Positions 54,770-64,000 of a stretch of DNA of 64,000 nt are shown here, piece by piece. The DNA comes from Chrysomallon squamiferum (lineage: Eukaryota; Mollusca; Gastropoda; Neomphalida; Peltospiridae): contig CM022666.1 in assembly GCA_012295275.1 (NCBI GenBank), positions 12,887,606 to 12,951,605 on the forward strand, in the 5' to 3' direction. The notes below the pieces were generated by a model that saw nothing but the letters and a program-made list of their open reading frames with translations, was not told the DNA's origin and made no database searches. Each line of letters opens with the position of its first letter. Positions within the stretch are counted from its first letter, which is position 1. A program made the position numbers and the translations under genes.

Positions 54770-56976
54770 AGTTATTACTATTATTATATTTATTTATTAT
54801 TACTATTATTATTATTATTTTTATTATTTATTTTTTTTAATATTTGTATATTTTTATCTGGATGACATATAAAAACTCATGTAATTTTGTAAACAGGTTT
54901 TATTAAATTTGATTTTTTACAAGTTATCTTAATGCTAAGCATTTCACTTCAGTGATGTAGTAAACTTTTATTTATTTATTTAGTTGTATTTTATTTTACT
55001 TACTTATTTATTTTTTTTTTTTTTTTTTTCTTATTTGTCGACTTACTTAGGCTCCTTTTTCTTTTATTTATTTATTTATTTGTGTACTTATTTGTGTATT
55101 TATTTGTATATTTGTTTGTTTGTTTGTTTCAGAAGTGTGATGCAGCCAGACTTAAAATACAGAAGGCTGTAACTGGTTTGGATTCAGAGTTTGGGCGTGA
55201 CACTTGTCGCATTCTCCTGCCCTCAGGAAAATATGTCCTAGTCGACCTTCACAAACCTGGAATATATCAAAAGTATGCAAAAAAATTTATATTAAAGGTT
55301 TAATTAAAATGTATTTAATTTAATAAATTGTATTTAAAAAATATTTTTCTATCATTTTTTTTTTTTTTTTTTTGGTTTTGTATATTCGTAGAAATGTGTA
55401 GAAATTATATAGTTACCCGTTTGTTTTTCATGATGGAAAAAGAAAAAAAGAGGAAGAGTCCTTTCCTAAAGATATTTGTCATAAATAAGTATAAAAAGAT
55501 AAATATTTGTTGAAAAATCAATATTTTCCAATTTCTTTTTTTATTATTATTTTATTATTATTTAAAAAATAGTTTAGTATAAAAAAAAAAAAATGTGTGA
55601 TGTAACATTTTTTGTGGAATTAATAAATAAATGAGGTGTGAATTTTAAACAAAAACTAATCTAGACACATCTGTTTCAGGTATGTAAACCAAGCACTGGA
55701 ATGGGCAAGCTGGGTTAACTCTTCACCACTGGAGAGACAAAAGTTTTATAATCAGCTTCATCAGCCTGAAATCGTTCATTTGTAAGTTTCATTTCATAAC
55801 CCTACGATTACTGTAACAGACGGGGAGAAATAAAATATATTTTAATATTAGAAAACTAACATCATTATAACAGTGAGACACAATAAAATTAATTTTTTAT
55901 AAGTTTTGTTTTTTAATTACCTCATCTCTGGGAATAAAATACATTTGTTTAAAGTTTGGCTATCACCATTTAAGATATTTCCAATATTAGTTCCATAAAT
56001 TAAGACTCATCCAATCTTTGTTGACATAAATAATCAAAAATATTTGTTTTCTAAACCAATTATTTCGGCAAATTTGAGATATAATCAAAGAGAGAGCACT
56101 GACATTATGATGGATTAGAACTGTTTTGAATACATTTTAATATTAAAAATAAAATTTTGGAAATTTGAAAAAAAATCTGTTTGATGCTATTTTCTTTTTT
56201 CCTCAGGTCTGCAGAAGCTGAACTTAAGAAAATTTCTTGTTTCAACTGTATCCTTTCCACAAACTGAATAACACAAATTATATAAACAACTGATGATAAA
56301 TAATTTAACAAGAAAACCAACACTAAATTCTAGGTTCAGTGACAAGTACATAAACACACTTATACATTATATTTATTTTTTTGTTATATTTAAAATAATT
56401 TGCACGTAAATTAGCCAATATATATTTTTTTCCTTTTATGCAGAAAGTGTTTTACTCAGTGTTGAGTTAAATAATTGTGAATGCTTAAAAAATGATGTTA
56501 AAACGTAATATGATTTTATATAGTGTGAGAAAAGTGTGTCGGTCTCTGTCTAAATATAGATCACTTTGTTGTTTTTAACTTCGTTTCTTTAACCACATCA
56601 GACATCACTGACCAAACAACAGCAAGTTAGGGACAGTTCAAATCAAACTATGTCAAGTTCAAGGTCACCATCATTAAATCCGTTATCAAATCACTTGCAA
56701 CACAGACAGGAAACACAAATACACAATGGTAGATTTACTAGTGGAATGTCTGGACCAATTGAAAGTGGTTTTGCACAGATGACAGCTAGTGGAATGTCTG
56801 GACCAATGAAAAGTGGTTTTGCACAAATGACTACTAGTCAACAAAAATGGCCACCAATGGGTGGAAATACTAAAACACTGGAAATGTTACAAGGCTTTAA
56901 TTCTGTACGACAAGCATTGCTACAGACAAACAGACTGATAAAAGACATTGATGAAATACTGGAAAAGAAAGATTAA
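48927..56976 (+). CDS. C5orf34: Homologue of vertebrate C5orf34 (function unknown), 11-12 coding exons
   Basis: Exons: 48927-49074, 49735-49874, 50559-51453, 51814-52045, 52491-52608, 53412-53503, 53860-53923, 54255-54461, 55133-55272, 55680-55781, 56207-56247 (open to a stop at 56265), and 56602-56976. The family match rests on the N-terminus (YTNDAVEVRYSDGSRLELSP, CGSAI) and on SPHRQEFTVCYLSK, both typical of C5orf34. Exon 3 carries a long Ser/Asp/Lys-rich linker (about residues 155-390) with no fold signal. The later half has PFQHKHKWNVLDD, a VIHMAAMNMIEVYPGDGSVF strand-rich segment and GKFTAYTNGRVRIVFEDRTS. Phases agree through exon 10. Exon 11 ends in phase 1 at its only good donor, whereas exon 12 (124 codons, ending RLIKDIDEILEKKD) reads in phase 0. 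Exon 8 has a CAGCAG acceptor, so one Gln is optional. The molecular role is unknown. Confidence 0.88.
52646..52745. repeat. (TTTTG)n tract in the C5orf34-homologue intron 5
   Basis: About 20 TTTTG units with some TTTTA variants, followed by TTTTA-rich sequence. It begins about 40 bp after the donor of exon 5. Confidence 0.9.
56739..56834 (+). repeat. 48-bp in-frame tandem duplication in the last exon
   Basis: Two copies of a 16-codon unit (SGMSGP-I/M-E/K-SGFAQMT-A/T). It adds a short Gly/Ser/Met repeat to the C-terminal tail of the C5orf34 homologue. Confidence 0.85.
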
Positions 56977-59900
56977 CTGTATTAAAATAATTGTAATTGT
57001 TTTTGTTTGTTTTCCTTTTGATACTTGCCTGAGGAATGTTGAATCTATTCAGGGCTGTTTGAATTTTTCATTTTTTTATTGACTTTTAATATATATATAT
57101 ATTTATATATATATCTTTTTTTCCCAGACAACTACCATTCTGTCATAAAATTATTTTTACTACTGATTTGTGACATTGTTAATCATTTTTCAAATTACTG
57201 AATTCTGAGAAGTTAAATTCTCTTGCTGAAAGCAATGTTCAGACCAGACAGTATTGGAACCAAATGCAAAGTTTTATTTTGGAAAATGGTTGTTTTTGTA
57301 CTTAATAATGTGTTCACAGAAATCTTTCTGGTTTGGTGAGTGTTTGTTTTTCACAAGTTTTACTGTAATACAGGCTGTTTGAGTTTATTTATTTATTTAT
57401 TTTATTTTCATATAATTTGTGATCAGTTCTTACTAATGCAAGTCTGCACTGATCTGTTAAACATAGCACCCCTTTTTACCTATTAGCAGTTTGCAGTGTA
57501 TTTTAAATACTACCAAATTAACGAAACAAATTTTTCAGCTGTGTTGTGAAAGAATACAAATAGTTTAACATCATTAAACACATTATTAAAATGCAAGATA
57601 AAATATTCTATGAACTCGCCAAATCTTTGTTAATACAGAAAATAAAAACACCCAGACATTATGTACCAAATGTGCTGGATAAATAAACAAATAGAGATAA
57701 AAATTAAGATGTAACAAAACAACAAGAAGAATTGGGTTGTGTAAATAATGTATTATTTTCGTGGTTTTCATACACATTAGTTTAAACAATTTACAATGCC
57801 AATCAGTATATAGTTATTTATTTATTTATTTATATATACACATTCGCATCCTTACTCAGAAACGCAAAGTAACTGAACCTCTCTGGCAAAAGCTGGACAG
57901 CATATTTATTAAATGGACTATAATTATTTCTTTTCATTTAAAAAAACAAAATATTTGTTTAAAACTGCAATTTCAATGTCTTATTGATACAAAATATTAA
58001 AGATGAATTGTAACCATTATTACTTCTTAAAATTTCTTTTTCAGTTGTTGGCTTTTCTGTTTTTACAATATAATTTAATACGGTTATAAAGACTATTCTT
58101 TTTTGACATACATTAAAATACTTCTGAAATGTCCTGATGAAATCATAAACTGGAAACAGAAATGTGAACAAAAAATACATATAAATACCTATATTAATTT
58201 TTTGTACATCCACAAATCTGTGATGTAACAGTGATTAAAAATGTGGCACCATATTAAACCTTAATACCTTTAAAGATGATTTACTAAGATGTCACTCAAA
58301 AGACTGCCCCAAATACTGAAAATCAAAGCCAAAATATTCTACAAATTATGGTAATTCTGGTTATTCTTTTATTTAAAAAAAAAAAAATATATATTAATAT
58401 AAAAAGCAATGTGCTATCTTGCTATACCTAGCAACTATTAAAATATTTTATAATCATATTGTGTAAATGAAATAATTAAAGTTATTCTTAGGTTGCTGTA
58501 TGTTATCGTTATAGTAATAAACCAATACATTATAAACTGTAAGAATTATTAAAAGGAAATGAAATCCTTTTCAGTAAAACTTGATGAAGTAACTTTTGTT
58601 AAAGACGTATTGTTAAATAAGCACCATTAATTTAAAAAAAAATAGAAGTAAATGAATAAATAAAATAACTAATAAAAAACATAAATATAAATAAATATTT
58701 AAAAAATTAAAATATATATAGAAATAATTAAATTAAAATGAAAACATCAATTTATGTGATTTACTGAGGATGACATAGAAAAATTTCTACAGGATTTCTG
58801 TTTTGCTGCACAGATGAAGCATAATACAAGTAAAATACTAGAAAGCAAATCAGTGCAACCATATCCATTAAAACAGTCACTGCATGTAAACTGGAAGGTC
58901 ACGATGAATTAGATCTAAATGTATTCTTAAAATTCAAAATATTCACCGAAAATTATAATTCTACAGTTTCAATAATGTTATTTAAAAGTAACCACCTGTA
59001 TAACATTTCTATTGGGTACAAACAGGTAATTGTTCACAATTTCTTATATCAGAATTGATTTCCAGTGTTCATGTGCTTCTGGTTTTCATGCAGTGACATT
59101 AACCAAAACTATTATTTTGACCTACAATAAAGAAAATAATGGAATATGAATTATATAATTTATAAAAACAAATCAATTTTGTCGAGTTAATCATATACAT
59201 AAAAATGTTATTGGGTTTCTGTTTTCAAGTCAAATATTCTTTTCAATAAGTTCCTAAATTCTTCAAAATGAATTAAATTTAGTTATTGAGGTAGGTTAAT
59301 TGCCCCAACACAGTCATGGGTTTATAAAAATCGATTGTGATTTATTGTTCATTTTAAGATTTTCAAAATAAAATTCTCAAAAATCATTTCTTATCTGAAT
59401 GATTATTTCTGTTAAAATATTATATCAGTATACAACATAAAGTTTGTGAAAATGAGTCAAGCTAATATAAACTATTATAATAACTAATAAACTTTTGCAA
59501 TACAAAATGTTAATGAAAACTTTAAAATGTAATTAATTGCTTGATACATATTTTATAAAGCTTAATTTTTCTTTAGAATCACCTCCACAATTTTTTTTAT
59601 TTCTAATTTACAATAAAATATTATATGATTTTTTTTTTCTTTTCGAATACAAGGCCTAACATTAAACATAAGAAAAATGAAAACGATTCATATTTTTTCA
59701 GAATTAACAAACATGAATTAATTATTACATTTCACATACAAAACATTCTCTACAGCATCGTCATTGAAGGCAATACATATGGATGGACATTTATTTTCTG
59801 TTACCTAAACCCCAGAAACAAATATACAATAGAATATCTTACTATCTGTAATACTCTCACTGCTGTAATACATAACTGTCAAAATACACTGTTTTCCCAA

Positions 59901-60514
59901 AGAATTCCACGCATAAACCATCCTAAACAATCCAAACAGGAAAATATATATGTAGTATATAATTATGTGTGTATATATGCTATTAATTAATCTAATAACT
60001 TAGCATAGTACAGATCTATGGATTAAAAAAAATTAAAAGAAGAAAGAACATATTAGAAATTATTAAGTAACGAGTTCTAAAAAAAAAACAATGAATTTTT
60101 TCTTCATTTGTATTTTTCCTTTTAAAAACAATTTCTCATCATTTAATTAACATAAGTGGTTTGAAAAAAAAAAAAAAATGATAATCAGTTTTATGAACAC
60201 TTTTCATTTAATCTACCAACATTACAATTAACTTTTCTTTACAATGATCTGTATTTTCTGACATTACTATTTTTTAAAGCATTACTAATTAATGAATATA
60301 AACGAAAGTATTAAAATAAAACAGGAGGGTAATAATAATATTAATAATGATAGCCCACAGTGTTACTAATGCAGTCACTTGTTATCAAGAAGTGCCTCTT
60401 ATATCAAGTACAACTAGGTAATGTACTTGATGTCGCCAAAAGGGAGGTAACCAACCATCTGAATCAACCTACATAGAAAGCATGGCTACGTGTACCAGAC
60501 TGGTTAGCGTATTG
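56977..60514. other. Convergent intergenic region with 3' UTRs
   Basis: Lies between the ends of the C5orf34 homologue and CAB39, so it contains both 3' UTRs. Very AT-rich, with (TA)n at 57091-57112 and A runs near 58378 and 60163. No other gene is supported. Confidence 0.55.
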
Positions 60515-63500
60515 TTAAGAATCCTCAGGAGCTTTTAGTTCTTTTATCTGTTTTATTAGGTAAGCTTTTTCATCATTAAACTGTTCGTCATCAGAGCGGT
60601 CGGTATGAAACTTAGTTAGAAAGTCCACAAGTTTTTCCTTGTTTCGTAGAAGTATATCCAAAATAGGCTTTGGTTTGTTAGGATTGGCTACAAACACCTG
60701 AACAACAACAACAACAACAAAAAAAGAGTTAATAATAATAATAATAATAACAACAACAACAATAGTTATATAAAGCAAATCCTTTAAAGACAATGGTGAG
60801 AAGTACAAAAAATTTAATATATTTTTCTTTCATATTTAAATTCCAAAATATAGGATCAGTGAGTAATTAGAATTAAAAAGAATACAAATGATATAAATAT
60901 TAATTACTGCTTATCAAACATGGCAACAAAAAATACTGCTTTGACGAACAGTACAAAGTTAATTGATACATATTTCTGGCAAACAGATCAAATATATAAA
61001 TTTGTTTCTGTATTGACTTTTCAAAGTATAATAAACAATAGTAAAATCTATATATTGTTAAAACATGTTTTTGTTATATTTTTAAATGGTATCAAAATAA
61101 TACTAATACATTACTGTAATATTCTTACAAAAATAATGCTGGAGGTAACTGGAAACAGGGCACATCAAAATTAGCTGATCTTTTCTTTCTTTTTTAAATT
61201 ATCTGACGTGTTTTAAACATTTATTTATAATTCCTTTTATTAAAATTACTTTAAAATGTATTGAAATAGAGCACAGATTTAAGTAATATCAAAATCAGCT
61301 AATTTTTCTTTTTAATATTTAACAACTCTCCCTTAAGTCTTATCAATATTTCTAGTCAATATATGACTAGCATGAATTTTGGAAAATTATCTGTTGTTAA
61401 TATTTTCTCATTTAGATTATTATTATTATCTATTTGCTTAAAGACATGGAAGATTTCAAACTGAATGTTCTGATTTTTCTCCAAAACAATATTTTTTTTA
61501 GCAAGGTTGCTGGAAAATTATGTGTTGTTAATATTTTCTGATTTAGAATATTATTATTTATTTATTGCTCTTCATTTATCTGAATGACATGGAAGGCTTC
61601 AAACTGAATGATTTGACTTTTCTCCCTCCACAATTTCTTTTTGACAACCCCACTGTTTTGTTTTAAAATTTCTTGTATGACTAATACAAATTTTGGTAAA
61701 TTATATGTTGTTATATTTTATGATTTAGAATGTTTTTAATTTTTTCTCCCCCACTTTTCATTTACCTTAAAGACGTGGAAGGCTTCAAACTGAATGTTTC
61801 GGCTTTTCTCTCTCAACATATTCATCATCAGTTTGAGGTTTTCTGGGTTGCTGATGTACCGAGTCATTGTTGTGAAGTTGTGGCGATCAAGCAGCAACTC
61901 TCCCAGCAGCTGCAAAAACCAACAACATCAACTACATACATCCAACAGCAAAACGTAACAGTGGGGTAGATGTTCACACTTCCTATTAAAATGTGGGCCA
62001 CTTTGTTTTTTGTTACACATCTGCCTCACTTTCATAATGTGGCAATGAAACTCTATTGTTACTTTTATTCACAATCAGAATATTTTCTTCCAACAGCTCA
62101 AATAAAACCATTCTTTTGTTACTCGGTAAGAAAAAAAAGTCGAGAGACAAAATGAATAAAAATTAAATGGATTTTGAAAATGGTGTTATTTCACCATATT
62201 ACTAAATTAAGTTTCATAATTAACTTTCACTAATATTGAAAGTATTTAATTAATAGAGTTTAATTACTGTTCTACTTATAGCACAATGGAACAAAGATCT
62301 TTATTCTCTTCCCTACCTGAGTATATAATTAATAATTACACCTTCTTAATCAGTAAATTATTACTGACTCAAATAAATATGTACAACATTTGGTATTAAA
62401 AATCAGCTGATAAATAATTAAATTGAATTTGTTTACAATGTAAAAGCTATTTTACAAGCAAAATATGAGCAAATATGTAATATTTTTTTAAATTTTATAT
62501 TTTTCGAATATGGTTCCATAATAAAATAAGTAAAAATGAAAAGGTTATTTTAGAACTATAAATAAATATCTTCAATGCCTGACTATATTAATATCACTAA
62601 CTTTTTTTTATAACTTTTATTATTACTTTGAGAGGCTGACTTCTGTTAATATGAATATTTTATAACTTGTATCAGTAAAAAGATTCAGTTGCTGATAGCT
62701 GTGAATGTTATTAACTGAACCATTTATATGCTATACATACACACACTGACATATACACACATCCACATACACATAAAACTGTTAGTAAATACCTTCAGGG
62801 CTTGTCTTCTGGTAACATAATTGTCTGAGTTTAATAAGGCCTGATAATGACTAAACACTTTGTCATAATTACTCTCTAGAAATTCAGCAGATAACATCTT
62901 GTGTTTCGTTAACAGTTCCTGAAATAAAAATGTTTTAAATGGAAATAAATTATTCCTAGAATAGTCACTTTAAAGGAAATGTATGTTTGGTTGTTTGGGG
63001 ACTTTTTTATTTTTATTTTATTATTACTATATTTTTTTTTATATGAAAAAGAGAGAAATTTAGCATCAAAATAAAATGAAACATTGTTAACATATTATTA
63101 AAAAAGAAAAATTATTCTGAAATCATATTAATAAATTAAAAAAAAAAAAGATAGAAGAAAATATAGCTATTATTCTAAAAATAGAAAATAAGAAAGTGAT
63201 GTGCATTAAATGAATTAAAAAATTGTTAATATTAAAATGCAAGCACAACAAATTATTATTAGGAAGGTTCAAAAACTAGACACTACAGAAAATAACTTGA
63301 ATACACATAATGACATACAGGGCGTCATACAAATTCAGACTGATGTAAAAAGAATACTGGTTCAACTGGAACGCCTTCATTGACCCAGTGCACTACCATT
63401 GTTCATAACACACAAATCAAACCAGACACACCCAACCAACACACACACAATGAACAGCACAGAGTTTAAATGTTTTACATGAAAAAGTGAAATACTGCAG

Positions 63501-64000
63501 CCTTTTCACATACGATTTATGAACTCATGAGAAAGATATTTTAAAATTATGAATCTGCTAACTGATATTTAAATTGTTATTATTTCTTTTTTTTAATTAC
63601 TTTTGAAGTGTTGAATGTTTAATATGGTTAAGGCACAATTTTCAGTGGTACATTTTTAGTGTGTATATATACACACACATAAACAACATTATTGAACTAA
63701 GTTTTTTTCATAAATTGGCTATTTGAAAAAGAAAAAAACAAATATTTTAAACTTATGGGAATGTAGAATATGACAGATGTATTTAAATTCTGACTATTCT
63801 AACTACTATCCTGTCTTGTTCGTTATTAACACAGTTTAGCTGTGGGGTTTTATGAAGTGGTAACATATCCTTTAATTCATAATCACTGTCCTTTTCTTTT
63901 CACACAAACATAGCTCATTTAAACAGCAAGTGTTTTCTTTATTTGATATCATTATTACCTTGAAAGTTGAGAATGCATCAGATGCAATGTCGAAAGTGGA
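60515..64000 (-). CDS. CAB39: Calcium-binding protein 39 (MO25), last four coding exons; 5' part beyond the window
   Basis: MO25 is an armadillo-like helical scaffold that binds the pseudokinase STRAD and activates LKB1; it also activates several STE20-type kinases. Visible exons (minus order): 63959-64000 (partial), 62793-62918, 61766-61909, 60515-60697. All junctions are in phase 0 with GT-AG sites, giving the final 164 residues of a protein normally about 340 aa long. Diagnostic stretches are [85 protein letters not shown] and [20 protein letters not shown], closing with [19 protein letters not shown]. The strong conservation makes the call secure; CAB39 versus CAB39L paralogy does not usually apply outside vertebrates. 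Confidence 0.96.

Noticed and set aside
59625-59990. 121-codon open frame on the plus strand
   Set aside because: AT-driven composition with no domain, no splice context and no resemblance to a known family; it lies in the convergent 3' UTR region.

Overview
This window is eukaryotic genomic DNA from an invertebrate animal. It is strongly AT-rich, full of ATT, AAAT, TA, CA, GA and TTTTG microsatellites, and its genes are split by GT-AG introns of about 0.1-2 kb. The four recognisable genes are conserved metazoan genes. The base composition and microsatellite style would fit a mollusc or another lophotrochozoan, but nothing here fixes the species.

The layout falls into two halves. Positions 1 to about 33.9 kb hold no gene I can support. 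This half is mostly repeats: a short element with pogo/Tigger-like terminal inverted repeats (164-594), a broken coding remnant (4.47-5.11 kb), a very large imperfect inverted repeat (arms about 8.1-14.6 and 15.6-21.4 kb), and a head-to-tail array of a roughly 1.3-kb unit (about 21.4-30.8 kb). One array unit is interrupted by a GC-richer foreign segment (about 22.08-23.07 kb). An inverted partial copy of the same 1.3-kb unit lies at 7.2-8.05 kb, so the symmetry extends beyond the arms. The arms carry five copies of a roughly 0.2-kb module with a conserved ATG and usually a TGACGTCA palindrome. The array units carry a GC-rich block with CACGTG, usually TGACGTCA and an inverted CCAAT box.

Positions 33.9-64 kb hold four genes. 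NKAP (minus, 9 coding exons, 401 aa, complete) is an RNA-binding and transcriptional corepressor protein. A flavin-containing monooxygenase (minus, 10 exons, about 530 aa) is complete except for an apparent one-base frameshift in exon 8. A homologue of the uncharacterised vertebrate gene C5orf34 lies on the plus strand (about 11-12 coding exons; the joint before its last exon is unresolved). CAB39/MO25 (minus) is represented by its last four coding exons, and its 5' part lies beyond the right edge. FMO and the C5orf34 homologue are divergent, with about 2 kb between their start codons. These genes do not form a common pathway; this is an ordinary stretch of animal genes.

I worked exon boundaries out by hand from splice consensus, codon phase and resemblance to the protein families. 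The phases agree throughout NKAP and the visible part of CAB39, and throughout FMO and C5orf34 except at the two places flagged. The most unusual material is the composite inverted/tandem repeat system of the left half.
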